A DNA stretch of 64,000 bases from contig NC_042518.1 in the NCBI RefSeq assembly GCF_900963305.1, forward strand, positions 2,025,548 to 2,089,547, given 5' to 3'. The stretch is from Echeneis naucrates (Eukaryota; Chordata; Actinopteri; Carangiformes; Echeneidae). Both the position numbers and the translations under genes were made by a program. This document shows positions 1 through 17,219 of this stretch, piece after piece; positions within the stretch are counted from its first letter, which is position 1, and every line of letters starts with the position of its first letter. The notes beneath the pieces are model-generated. The model worked only from the letters and a program-made list of their open reading frames with translations, was not told where the DNA came from and searched no databases.

Positions 1-329
1 AATGGACTAAAGAAAACACTCTGTCATTCTCATCTGTATCTGTTTACATCTGTAAACTGTGAGACTGGCAGGCTGTTTTTTTGTTCAAAAGAGCTGATGA
101 AATTGTCGTTTTATTGTGCAACTTCTATTTCCTCTCTCTAGATTTTCTTTGTCAGTCTTGTCTCTGGATGTTCTGTGGCTTCACAGAAAGTATTCAAGTT
201 CCTTTTCAGTGTCATAGGACATTTTATTTAGGAGTGAAATTTTAATGTGGCACTAACTTTTACTTCCAGGTCCCTTAAGTTATTTTGCACCTTTTTAAAA
301 GCTGTGATGTTCCTGTTGTGTTCTTGCAG

Positions 330-3300
330 ACCTTGTTAGTACAATTCTGTGCAGTGACGGCGTTTCAGAGTGTCCAGATCAATCCACATGCTGTGAAAAC
401 CCAGATGGAACGTGGGGATGTTGCCCAATACCGAAGGTACAAAACCATCTTTCCATATTGAGCACACACATTGTGACAGCTGTAAAGTGATAGTGTTAAC
501 ACAAGGGAGAGTTTGAATTAACAACAAGTGAAATACTGGATTTGCATGTCCTGTCCAGGTATCGTGACTTTATGCTGTCTTATCCTGTGACATTCCATGT
601 GTGTGATAATTGTCTCCACAGGCCGTGTGCTGCGAGGACAAGCTGCATTGCTGCCCTGAAGAGAGCACGTGTGATGTGGAACAGTCCAAATGCATTTCCT
701 TATCCACCAAGAAGGAGATGCCAATGTGGGCCAAGCTCCCTGCCAGGATGAGGGCAGAGTGGGAGAACAAGAAAGGTCAGATTAGATCTCATGTTGTTGA
801 AAAAGAAAGAGAAAAAAAACTTACTTCCTTATTCAAATTCTTCTCCAAATGAAGCTTCATCTGTGTGTTTTGTTTTTTTCCACTTTCAGAGAGTGAACCA
901 GTGACTGCAGAGACAGCTAAAGGGAGTACAACAGAAGGAGTCCCTGAAGTCTCCACAGCCATCACAGGACTGATAGTATCAGTGCCACTTGTCACTGGGA
1001 GTCAAACAGGTAACAGGCGACTTTTCCACCACCTGAAACACATTAGGTCGCTACAAATTCTGATGTAACTAAAGGCTTCGCCATTTAGTTTAAATTGACA
1101 TAAATATATTTCTTGCCAGTTGAGTGAAGTTTGTTGTTAATTTGACTTAACTGAACTGGTCAGATTTAAACGGAGCAGAAATATGTTTTTTTCCAGAAAA
1201 TTCTGTCCCGTGCGATGACACAGTGGCCTGTCCGGATGGCAACACATGCTGTAAAACCAAAGATGGTGGATGGGCTTGTTGTCCAATGCCAGAGGTACAA
1301 AAGAAGTCCTTCTTAAATGTGTAATTAAAGATGTTACAGATTCACTCATGACTTTTGTTCCATTGTCAGGCTGTTTGTTGTGAAGATCATGTACACTGCT
1401 GCCCGAAAGGTAAGAAATGTAACCTGGCAGCCCAGACCTGTGAGGACAACACGTGCTCCATACCGTGGTTCAAGAAGATGCCCACCTTCCCCAGACAGAG
1501 TGTACAGCAGCAGAATGTTCCATGTGATGCCACCACCAGCTGTCCAGATGACAGCACGTGCTGTAAAACCAATGAGGGCGGCTGGGCCTGCTGTCCTCTA
1601 CCAGAGGTACAACTTTATTGCTCTGCAGCGTATGAAACGTTGACACCGTTGCAGATGCACAAAATGGATTTCATCAGTCTGACTGTTTCGTTCTCAGGCT
1701 GTTTGTTGTGAAGATCATATACACTGCTGCCCAAAAGGAAATACGTGCAACCTGCCTGCCCAGACCTGCGATAGTAACTCAAAATCAATACCCTGGGTGG
1801 AGAAAATACCTGCAATCCCGAGAGGAGGCGCACAGGCAGGAAATGTACCGTGTGACACCACCACCAGCTGTCCAGATGGCAGCACCTGCTGCAAGAACAA
1901 GATGGGGGAATGGGCCTGCTGTCCTTTACCTGAGGTGAACACAACACTTGAAACATCAGATCGACGCTACATTTCCCAGAATCCCCTGCTAATCTCCTTT
2001 TAACTAAACTACAGTCACAACTACAGTCAATTAGAAACTGGAGATGTCAAAACAGTAGCTCACAAACACACTGACCTTTTTTTGGGTTCTGGTGATGAAG
2101 CACCAGAATGTGTTTGTTAATAACAAAATAATAATATGGCACATTCAAATACCTTTAACCCCAAACACTTTTCTTTTTAAATACATTATGTGATGAATAG
2201 ATTTGTAAACTTCAGTTAGGTTGATTTTTTTTTTCTAACATAAACCTTTTTTAAGACATGAAATAATCTCAATCTTTCCATCTACAACATCTAACTTCTC
2301 TCTTCAAAGTTAATTATATATTTGACAGCTTGAATTGCTGATTGAATCAGCACTGAATTGTTTAAAAATTACAGTTGTTGTTCTTATAAAAGGCCGTCTG
2401 CTGTGATGACCACGAACACTGCTGTCCCCATGGCACCACCTGTGACCCGAGCGGCACTGCGTGTATTAGCGAGTCAGGCTCTACGCCCATGATGGAGAAG
2501 ATTCCTGCCCTCACCACGCCAGCCTTCAACACAGGCGACATCACTGCGACTGACAGCCAGGTAACAAACCCAGAGACAACAGAGAAGGAGCCGGACAATG
2601 ACGTGGACGCGTTGGTCAATTGTGACCCCCACACCAGCTGCCCTCGCGACACCACCTGCTGCTTCATGACTGCGTCTCAAAAGTGGGGATGCTGCCCGCT
2701 ACCAGAGGTGAGCTTTTCGTATCATCACTGACCTCCAGTGACTCTCATTTGATTCGTTTTTGGTCTTCAGGGTTTCATTAGTAGCACTGAGCTGATTTTC
2801 AGAGGTGAGACTTGGATCGGCGATAAACCGATTCAGATAGTGTCTGAAGAATTTGAATTTTTTTCTCTGGGTCAGGTTTATGTCATCTAAAATTGGCCTC
2901 AAAGTGCTGATCCAAACCACAAACCTGCTCACCCTTTCAAATGTTCAGTGTGGAGGGGGAGAATTAGAAATAACTGTCCTCACTTGACTAGACAATATGC
3001 TTCCTTTTTTTGCGGTTTTTTCATTTGACGTTTAAGTTTCTGGTTCAGGATTATTCACAGCACTACAGCACATTTCAAATTTATATTTCTTTGAGAAAAA
3101 GACCAAGTCTTTCATCACAGCCCACCAAGAAGGAAAAAAAATACATAATAATAAAGCACAAACCATAGACAATAGAATGGAAAGGTGTGTGTCAGTCCTG
3201 TGACTGATTGCTTTAACTTGTATTGGCTGCAGCCCACGTTAGCTTGACATTTCTGAATCTAAGTTCATTCTTTTCACTGCAGAAAAAAGAAGAAGTTAAG

Positions 3301-5351
3301 AACAGGATCTATGATGTGAAAGCAGCTCACCCTTTCCCACTTCTCTGTAGGCTGTGTGCTGTGCAGATGGAAACCATTGCTGCCCAACCAACTACAAGTG
3401 CAATGAAGAGCAGACCTCCTGTGTCAAAGGAGAAGTGGTGATTCCCTGGTACACCAAACTTCCAGCCACCTCCACTCTTCAGGACGAACCCAACTCTGTC
3501 CAGTGCGACGGTCTGAATCAGTGTCCCCAACAAACCACCTGCTGCCGGCTCTTCACGGGCGAGTGGGGCTGCTGCCCCATGCAAGACGTGAGCAGTAATA
3601 TAATGTGTATGCAGGGAGAGATAGTACTCAGAAAATCTGTGTTAAAAAGTGTTATAAAATAATAGTTTAGAACAAGGAACTGGGAGAGAGCTTTGAATGT
3701 GATAAATAAAATGTTAGAATTAACTTGACAGCCTTGTTGAAACAGGAGAGACGTCGTGGGAAAAGAGCAGCTACTTTGACATTAAAATATAAGAAGCAGT
3801 ATCAGTATGATTACGGTCATACATTAGCATTGTCAGGTTTTGCTTATGTAAAATGAGTGAAGTCATTAAAGCTCGCCTTCTCCTGCAGGCCGTGTGCTGC
3901 CAGGATCAGGAGCACTGCTGCCCGCAGGGCTACACCTGCAACATCCTGTCCAAGTCCTGTCAGAAGGTTGTCATGTTGCAGCTGGAGACCATCCCGCTGA
4001 CTCCGGTGTATCTGCCCGAGCGCCAAACTCCGCCCCCTCCCTCAAAGCAGAATGACATCCAGTGTGATGACAAGACCAGCTGTAAAGATGAAGAGACCTG
4101 CTGCAGGATGTCTGCCACCAAATGGGGCTGCTGTCCGTCTCCTAATGTATGATTCTCAGTTATAGCGTCCACCTGCTGCTGCACAGCAACAGGCCAGAGT
4201 TAGCCGTAATGAGAGCAACCAGTGAAACATCTTTTAAAGCAGAGATGACAAACAGTTGATGTTTCCTCCTCCTTATAGGTGTGCGTCAGATCAGCTGCTT
4301 TTCTTGGTCCTACTTTATCATCAGTTTGAATCATTTTTAGTCTTAAACTTTAGTTCAGACAAAACAAAACATCACAAATTAATCAGTCATGAAAACAGCC
4401 AATTCTTGCAGCTGTAAAAATGACGTTCTTTTAATAAAAGAAAGAATCAGGATATTTATAATAAAACACAGATTAGGACAAGGGTGAACAACTCAAGTAA
4501 TCCAACACTTATTTTTCAGATTAAGCTTTAACATACAAATTATTTTATAGGAAATCTGTTTCGATTGAATTTCATAAAAGTCCAAACAACCTCTCAAACA
4601 TTCTTGACACTAATTACATTCTATATACGTTTGAATCCTAGAACTACAATTCAGACTTTAACATGGAGGCTCTAAATCACAAACATGAAAAAATCGTTTT
4701 TTTGTCTTAGGCAGCAGGGGAATGCGGAAGAAGGAAATGAATGATATTAATATGTCACTGTTTGCTGGTAACAGACGCAGAAGTGCCAATATTGCCAATT
4801 TTTAGATTTTTGCACTTTGATTTTCAACACTTCTGGTCTACCATATTTCAGACTCTACTCCATGAACTTTATCAGACTGTTCCAGTTACTACTCGCATGG
4901 TATTAAAGATATGACATGTAAAACACCAGCTCATAAAGATAACACACTGAGGAGTCAGAATTGCGTGAACAATGATCAGCTACAACAGTAAAATGCAGCC
5001 CAAGTCACGACGAGTACTTGAGATACCTACAATACAGTTTAGGGGCAAATTTGCTTCTCGAGATTTGAATGGAAAAGCAGCTTTTTTGCGGAATAGATAT
5101 GTTGTCATATTGACGTATTCTTCACTAAAGACTTTGATATTTTCTTCCAGCAGCAGCTGAGTGTGTGACACATCTCTGTCTCTGTCCTTCTGCAGGCCGT
5201 GTGCTGCAGCGACATGCAGCACTGCTGTCCAACCGGCTACACCTGCACCGAAGGTGGCGCCTGCATCCAGAGCACCAAGTTTTTCTGGAACAACTGGCAC
5301 GAGTTCCTCGCCAACAAAAAGAGAGCTCTGAGCCCACACGAGATAGTTTAA
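330..5351 (+). CDS. grn: Progranulin (granulin precursor), 5' end outside window
   Basis: Secreted/lysosomal growth factor precursor cleaved into granulin peptides. Ten exons are visible: 330-436, 622-775, 890-1009, 1197-1294, 1370-1606, 1698-1934, 2393-2707, 3351-3587, 3889-4146 and 5196-5351 (TAA). All junctions are GT-AG and the frame is continuous, giving about 638 residues. Seven granulin domains are present, each with the CPD.STCC, W.CCP and AVCCxDxxHCCP cysteine pattern. Every domain is split after the CCPxP(E/K) turn, so most exons carry the back half of one domain, a linker and the front half of the next, in phase 0. Linkers carry the PWxxKxP motif typical of progranulin. The first visible exon starts in phase 1, so the signal peptide and further domains must lie upstream. 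Poly(A) signals occur at 5858 and 5972. Several paralogues exist in fish; I cannot say which copy this is. Confidence 0.93.
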
Positions 5352-6165
5352 TAATTAATTCTGCATTTCTGCCGCAGTGAAACTAACTGATCATTTTTAA
5401 AATGCTGTGTTGTTGGAGGGCGGCGGGCAAACGGTGAGGGAGGGGATTTAATTGCACGGCAGGTGATGAGACTGCGATCTTGGCGTTACAAGTTTTTGTG
5501 ACCATTCAAACATTCACAAAACAAGAGAGATCCTTGTTAGGTGAAAATGAAACACTGCACAGGAAATATGATGTTCTTCATCTGTTGTCACTGTATGTTC
5601 TGCTTCAGCTGCCTTTTGTTGCAAAGTGCTCTCCGTCAACCATGAGCCTCAGTTTGGGGGATAACTTCAACGCTGCACCGTCTGTGATCTCTGGCTCCAC
5701 CTGATGACAGCTGCAGTTTGACGTTGTCATCAGCAACTAAGCTGTGTACTCACTTTGTGTCGTCTCTATTTGGTGTGATGGTTTCAAATGAAAAGCTTTT
5801 TAACTCTGTGCATCTTTCGTTAATTTGAGTTTCAGCACACGTGATCCAAACATGGAGAATAAATCCATCTAGATATATTTCAACAAGTTAAAATAAGTCA
5901 GCGTCAGGAAATCATGCTGTGCGTTTTCAAACCTGAATGAGGTCAAATCAACTCAACAAAAAGAAGCTTCAAATAAAATGTTGTCAGCTGCTGAGTCTTG
6001 TTGATTCTTTCCACCTGCTGACAGCCCATTGGATGAACTGTTTGTGACGTCACACTTCATATGGGTTTCCAACATCAAAACTTCCGGCTACACACTTCAA
6101 AACAAAAGCCTATATGAGCTCCTCCAATTGAGAGGAAAAAAAAACTCAAAATTAGATTTTGTTTT
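5352..6165 (+). other. grn 3'UTR and intergenic DNA
   Basis: Non-coding. Candidate AATAAA signals at 5858-5863 and 5972-5977 suggest that the grn transcript ends near 5900-6000. I see no gene in the remainder. Confidence 0.5.
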
Positions 6166-6169
6166 AGCA

Positions 6170-6345
6170 ACAATCAGGAGCAGATCATCGCCAATCCCGC
6201 TGGGCTGGGGCAGGGCAACACACAAAGACACACACCAATGAACCCAAATATGATGCCTTTGGACGGAGCAAACATAGACACTCGGGGATCGGACCCACGA
6301 CCTTCTTGTTGTGAGGCAACAGGTTTAACCAATGTGTGGAAAAGG
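6170..6345 (-). repeat. Degraded tRNA-like SINE fragment
   Basis: Read on the minus strand, 6345-6285 resembles the common fish repeat with a tRNA-like head: a 'ttgcctcacaacaagaagg' stretch followed by a B-box-like 'gggtccgatcccc'. The rest, down to about 6170, looks like the body of the same repeat but is badly eroded. The family is assigned by memory of fish repeats only. Confidence 0.45.
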
Positions 6346-6710
6346 TCTGTTATCATAAATGATCTGCTCTGCTTCGTCTTATAGGACATCTCAGTTTGTA
6401 ATTTATATTTTAGGATGTGAAGGGAGCAGCTTGTAATTATTACATGAAGGAGGTCAGTTAAGAAGAAGTTGCAGGTCACGTGTTATGTTGTGTTTTTCTT
6501 TAGAAAGCACATAAACAATGAATATTTACACAGATCTGATATTTCCTCTGTCATCGTTTACAGTTTTATAGATTACACTGGAGCAACTCAAACATTAAAC
6601 CACTTCGCATTAATTTTAATTATATAAACAAGTAATCAATTTTTGACCGATATTTTTTTTTCTAAGTGGAACTTTATAACGATAGGCTTTTATTTTGAAG
6701 ACAACCATGA

Positions 6711-6796
6711 CACACTTCCGGTGTTTTCCTCCGTCGGCTCTGACGTATCACTCGTTTTTTTCCAAGATGGCGTCGCACCTGCGGCTCCGACGGTGA
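6711..6796 (+). promoter_or_regulatory. rundc1 core promoter sites and a short uORF
   Basis: Just upstream of the rundc1 start are an ETS-type site (CACTTCCGGTG, 6713-6723), a CRE-like half site (TGACGTATC, 6741-6749) and a YY1-like element (CAAGATGGCG, about 6763-6772). The YY1-like element also contains an ATG in good context. That ATG opens a ten-codon uORF (6767-6796, ending TGA) 56 nt before the main start at 6853. YY1 sites at housekeeping transcription starts often overlap an ATG in this way, so the uORF may or may not be transcribed. Confidence 0.5.
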
Positions 6797-6852
6797 TCCT
6801 TCTCTGCGACAAACGGGAAATAAAGCTTCTCCTCTCGGACGACGTCCTCAAC

Positions 6853-10721
<3,869 letters not shown>

Positions 10722-12363
10722 GGAGTCGACTCGTCGGTGAAAAAGTAGAGAAACACCAGTCTGAGAAATCAGTATTTTATCAGCTATACTACAACAGCTC
10801 TTACCTGCATTCAGGACCAAAAGCATGTTTTTGTGCTTCAAGTAGGTGACCTCTTAGAGGTTGTTACAGCAGCCGTCCATCTGAAGTAAAACACAGTGCA
10901 TGCATGAGCTTCAGCCGTGAGCAGCCATAATCTGCATATCCAACCAAAATGACATGAAGACGATGCTCCTTGTACCGTGACCCTGCCTTAGAGTGGAGAT
11001 CGAGATAGATACCTCATCTTTAGCGAAGCCTTCCTGACCTTTAAAGACCTGTGTTCATCATTCAGTGCCCCCCTCCTTACCTGACAGTGTATTGGCCTAT
11101 GCATCAAACAGAGAGTTCGCTTTTGTGCAGTAATCTGTAATGCAGCATTAGACAATCCAGGAAGACGGTGTGGGTTCCCGTGACTGAGTAAGTTGGAGCT
11201 GGTGCTGTGTCGGTGCTCGTGCTGCTGCTGCTCCTCGTCCTGGACTCAATTACTGAGGTGTTTAATCACATGTAGCAGACTGGTTGAAGCTAAAAAGCAG
11301 ATTCAAATGAAAAACACGTTCCAGGTTCCATCAGGGTGCGAAGTTCAAATCTTGTGTAACATTGCCTACGAATATGCAGTTATCAACTAAATTAAATTGC
11401 GCCTGACTCCATTTTAAACTTTTTAACCTTCTGAAGCTGTTGTCAGTTGTTGCATGTTTGCGTTTCAGGTGTGTGAACAGCATTTAGACCCTGTATGACC
11501 TGCTGCTTTTCTCCTGTTTCAGGCGAAGTTAAAATTCAAATGATATATTGTACGAGAAGAATTTATGTCATGATGTAAGAGCTTACATCGTCTATTTAAT
11601 GCTGTATTTAAAATGTTTACTTTTATTTCCACAGGAATGAGTTTTTATCTTCCTGAGTCGGCTGAGTTGCACGAATCATATCCCTAAAAACCCGAATGTA
11701 CAGACCATAGATGCTATTAAACTGAGGTTACTTTATATTTGCCGTTTGTTTTCTCTCTGTTAATGGAAATGAAACTTCAATGTTTGTGGGCCAACGTGTC
11801 CATGAAACCACCGAGAGCAGGCGTGCTGATAACCTCTTTGACTTTCACACATTTTATCTTGTTAACTTTGTGTTTGTAGAAAACATGCGTTCTGTTCAGG
11901 AGTAATTCTGTATATTCTGCACTCTTTTTCCTGTTTTTGTTGTGTTTTGTTCAACTGTTGTGTTGCGATACTCGAAAAGACCCATTAACTTATTTATCCA
12001 ATGTTTTAGTTCAACGCTGAATGAAGGGGAACATATCAGATCACAGAGGTAGCTGCTGTGTAACAGCAAATACACTGGACCATTTAAATCATGTTAAATT
12101 ATACCAATGTTATTTTTTTTATTTAGCCACTTTAATGAGAATTAATCTGTTTTTGGGGAGATGTGGTCTCATTCAGTTTTTATCATGTTTAATGCCCAAA
12201 TACTGCTGTAAAAACATTAAACATAATAAACAAGCTGCTGTGCTGTTTGAGTCTTTATCTTGTGAGTTTTTAAATATCTATACTTTAACAGCAGCTGTGA
12301 CTATGAACATCAGTGATGTTGTTCATTAATCAAACCTCTCCCGTCCTTCTCACCTTCAGGACT
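10722..12363 (+). other. rundc1 3'UTR and intergenic DNA
   Basis: No coding potential seen. A candidate poly(A) signal AATAAA lies at 12225-12230, just before the tRNA gene, so a long rundc1 3'UTR of about 1.5 kb is plausible. Earlier weak signals are possible. Confidence 0.4.
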
Positions 12364-12435
12364 TCCTCGTTAGTATAGTGGACAGTATCTCCGCCTGTCA
12401 CGCGGAAGACCGGGGTTCGATTCCCCGACGGGGAG
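12364..12435 (+). tRNA. tRNA-Asp (anticodon GTC)
   Basis: A 72-nt cloverleaf starting TCCTCGTTAGTATAGTGG and ending in the paired CGACGGGGAG. The seven-base acceptor arms pair, the anticodon GTC is at 12397-12399, and the T arm holds the B box GGTTCGATTCC. The anticodon stem reads TCCGC/GCGGA where mammals usually have CCCGC/GCGGG, so the C-G to T-A change is compensated. The D loop has GGAC where GGTT or GGTG is usual. There is no intron, and CCA is not encoded, as expected for a nuclear gene. Confidence 0.97.
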
Positions 12436-12444
12436 TAACAATGC

Positions 12445-12454
12445 TTTTTTTTTT
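12445..12454 (+). terminator. RNA polymerase III terminator of tRNA-Asp
   Basis: A run of ten T residues begins nine bases after the tRNA 3' end, which is the normal Pol III stop signal. Confidence 0.85.
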
Positions 12455-12877
12455 GTTTTTATTAACGTTCCTCCAGATAAATAAAAATTTGTCCGTGGAG
12501 TTCAACAGCGCTTTTTCTTTCCCTCATCATGGTTGAAATCAGACAGGAACAAATCTAATATTTTATCCGTCTGCACATTCACACAGTAACTTCTTTTTAT
12601 GATTTCATTTATCAGAAATAATAATAATAATAATAATTCCATTTCAAACCTTTTCCTAATAAGTATTTGATTTATTCTCATTAACATTTGTTCAGTACTC
12701 CCACAAAAAATATTGTTTTTTCGCAACGACATCGGTTAATAATTTGTAAATATAAATATATAAAAATTACAATACAGATTATGATTAGGTCATAGATACT
12801 ATTTTACTATCTGAACTATTTTTGATATAAAAAATTAAGGAAATCGTTAAAGCGAAATTAAACGTAAGTTCGTGTTT

Positions 12878-12966
12878 CCGGAAGTGACGTATTGGATCGT
12901 TGGGGTCAAAGTTGACAAAAACGGTGAGGACTTCCTTTCCTGTTAGCGGCGGCCGAAACAGCATCA
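12878..12966 (+). promoter_or_regulatory. rpl27 promoter, 5'TOP start and non-coding exon 1
   Basis: CCGGAAGTGACGT at 12878-12890 combines an ETS/GABP site with a CRE-like half site. About 40 bp downstream lies a pyrimidine tract, CTTCCTTTCC (12931-12940), fitting a 5'TOP transcription start, as is usual for ribosomal protein genes. Exon 1 would run 12931-12966 and end at a GTGAGT donor. A second YY1-like ACATGGCGGC is at 13161-13170 in intron 1. Confidence 0.65.
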
Positions 12967-13413
12967 GTGAGTCCAACTTAGCTTCACACAATCTTCATCC
13001 ATCGGCTTCCATCTGCCCATTTTAACGTTCTTTATCCCTCCACATCTGTGCCGGTTGCTCCTCTCTCTCTGTTGATTTTGATATTTTCATGAATTTTTAC
13101 CGGCTGTGATTAAAAAAAAGAAAGATAGTGCAATGCTTCGTCCCCTTACAGTCATTTCCAACATGGCGGCCTCAGTTTGGATCTGAGCTGCTCTGTTAAA
13201 TTTCCTTCTTTTAAATCCACAAACTGCGCGTTGTTCCCAGTTTAGTGTCAGTTCAGTTAAACTATTATCGTTCATTATTGTCTGATAATGTCCGAGCTGT
13301 AAAGACACTGTTTAGGTCAGTGACGTTAGCAGGATGCTAATGCTAACGTAGCCCCAACAGGGCTCCTTCAGTTTCACCGAGGCGTTGATTTCTTTTTGCA
13401 CCCATCGTGTTGA

Positions 13414-15370
<1,957 letters not shown>

Positions 15371-15794
15371 ATTCTCTTGGTTTCACAAATAAATGTTTAA
15401 AAAAATGGATGCTGACTGTTGATCCTTTTTCTTTTCCTTTTTTTTCCAATCTGGACAAAAGAACTGTCTGAATTCAGCCACATTGTGCCTCTCATTGTTG
15501 TATTTCCTGTAGAACTATGATTGTTTTCAGGCTGATCAAGTGTTTGCTTCTGTTATTAAGATCTGAGGATAAAAATAGGACATTGAAGCTGCAAGCAGTG
15601 ATGAACCCCCGACATTAAAGCTGAAGGTTTCGCTGTGTGACGGCTAAATCTGTAAACTTCGTCCCAGAAACACAAAGTTAGACACCACAGGAACCAAGCA
15701 TGACTGAAACACAACCTCTATCCTTATTAGTCATATTATGTATAACTGTTACCTTTTAATGTAAAAACTAATGTTCCACATCTGTTTTCAATAA

Positions 15795-16640
15795 GATTAG
15801 ACACTTTATTGATCCCACTGGGGGACATTGAAAGGCCACCGCAGCACAATGGAAGAGACCAAACTGAGACGGTTTCAGATAAAGAGATCAGTGATGTCAG
15901 AACTGCAGCTGGACAGTCTGATGGAGGTGAGAAGCGTTCAGATGAGCTGCTCATCTGTCCTTCACCCTCCACTCAGCCACTGTTCTGTTCTGAGTCCAGT
16001 CCAGTTTGTTCATGTGGACCCAAAGATATTTGTTAGAGCCGACAGTCTCCACCTCCTCCTCACCCTGGACGCTGACTGGGACAGGTCTCCTCCGGTCCCT
16101 CCTGTAGTCCTGGGACAGGTCTCCTCCTCACCCTGGACGCTGACTGGGACAGGTCTCCTCCGGTCCCTCCTGTAGTCCTGGGACAGGTCTCCTCCGGTCC
16201 CTCCCGTAGTCCACCTCCTCACCCTGGACGCTGACTGGGACAGGTCTCCTCCAGTCCCTCCTGTAGTCCTGGGACAGGTCTCCTCCTCACCCTGGACGCT
16301 GACTGGGACAGGTCTCCTCCGGTCCCTCCTGTAGTCCTGGGACAGGTCTCCTCCGGTCCCTCCCGTAGTCCACCTCCTCACCCTGGACGCTGACTGGGAC
16401 AGGTCTCCTCCGGTCCCTCCCGTAGTCCACCTCCTCACCCTGGACGCTGACTGGGACAGGTCTCCTCCAGTCCCTCCTGTAGTCCTGGGACAGGTCTCCT
16501 CCGGTCCCTCCCGTAGTCCACCTCCTCACCCTGGACGCTGACTGGGACAGGTCTCCTCCGGTCCCTCCTGTAGTCCACCTCCTCCTCAGTCTTGCTGATC
16601 TGTCCTCTGTACTCAAACTCCAGGTATTGATGTAAAAGGA
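15795..16640 (-). mobile_element. Non-LTR retrotransposon (L2/CR1-like) 3' fragment, internally expanded
   Basis: On the minus strand this is a 5'-truncated LINE. It ends at 15795 in the GGGATCAATAAAGTGTC-type 3' terminus seen in many fish LINEs. Inside, the translated minus strand gives PVSVQGEEV followed, after a diverged stretch, by NKYLWVHMNKLDW, which resembles the PVxIxGEEVE...YKYLGVHLDxKLDW segment near the C-terminal end of fish LINE reverse transcriptases. The segment just upstream of that motif has been amplified into a minisatellite (separate entry). The copy is old and non-functional. Confidence 0.7.
16048..16590. repeat. Minisatellite made from a LINE coding segment
   Basis: Seven copies of GACGCTGACTGGGACAGG start at 16068, 16136, 16227, 16295, 16386, 16443 and 16534. 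The spacings are 68, 91, 68, 91, 57 and 91 bp, explained by a 57-bp unit and a 34-bp sub-unit (68 = 2x34; 91 = 57+34). The 68+91 pair repeats, so there is a higher-order 159-bp period. The 57-bp unit corresponds to 19 codons of the LINE reverse transcriptase. Confidence 0.9.
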
Positions 16641-16904
16641 CTTTAATTTAGAATTTTTAATCTGTCTCTGCAAAGAAACTACATTAGATAGAAATGGTGG
16701 GTTGAAAAGGTATAATATTGACCAATATTTTCAATATTTCCTTTGAATTAAATCTAAAAAAAAAAAAAAAATCAATGAATGAGATGTTCGTGAATTTGCG
16801 TTTATTTCGTAAAGCGGTCACATTTCCGACAGCACCTGAACGCAACATCGCGTTAACGCCCCCAGACGGAGAACGGTGAGACGTTCAGGGACTCATGTTA
16901 CCGG

Positions 16905-16943
16905 GAAAAAGAAACTGAAAGGATAAGTGGCAGACAACCGGGG
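16905..16943 (+). promoter_or_regulatory. ISRE and non-coding exon 1 of ifi35
   Basis: GAAAAAGAAACTGAAA at 16905-16920 fits the interferon-stimulated response element GAAANNGAAACT exactly, with a further GAAA half site. A strong donor, GGTGAGTTG, follows, ending a probable non-coding first exon at 16943. The matching acceptor is at 17206-17207, twelve bases before the ifi35 start codon. Factors expected to bind are ISGF3 and IRFs. Confidence 0.75.
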
Positions 16944-17219
16944 GTGAGTTGACGTCGAGCTGCTTTTAAATAAAATAAAACTCAACATAAACTTCGTAAT
17001 TTCACTTAAACGCGTTAAAACAACCGCTTCAGTTCAACACGGACGTTTTCAGCCATTTTCTTTAGTTTTTACTGCTTTTCTAAGGCTTTTTGCTGAGACG
17101 CCGTTTTGTTTGTGTGAATTGAGGCCTTCAGTGTGTTCATATCAGGATTTAACCGTGTTTGTGATTTGGACAGCATGTTAAAGCTTTAATTATCTGTGTT
17201 ACTGCAGATTATTGTGAGC

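Noticed and set aside
1-329. Possible further grn exon at the window start
   Set aside because: No granulin cysteine pattern, and no acceptor and donor pair with an open frame.
16010-16673. Two long minus-strand open frames rich in GGTGGDLSQ and DRRRPVPVSVQ
   Set aside because: They are readings of the LINE-derived minisatellite in different frames, not a host gene.
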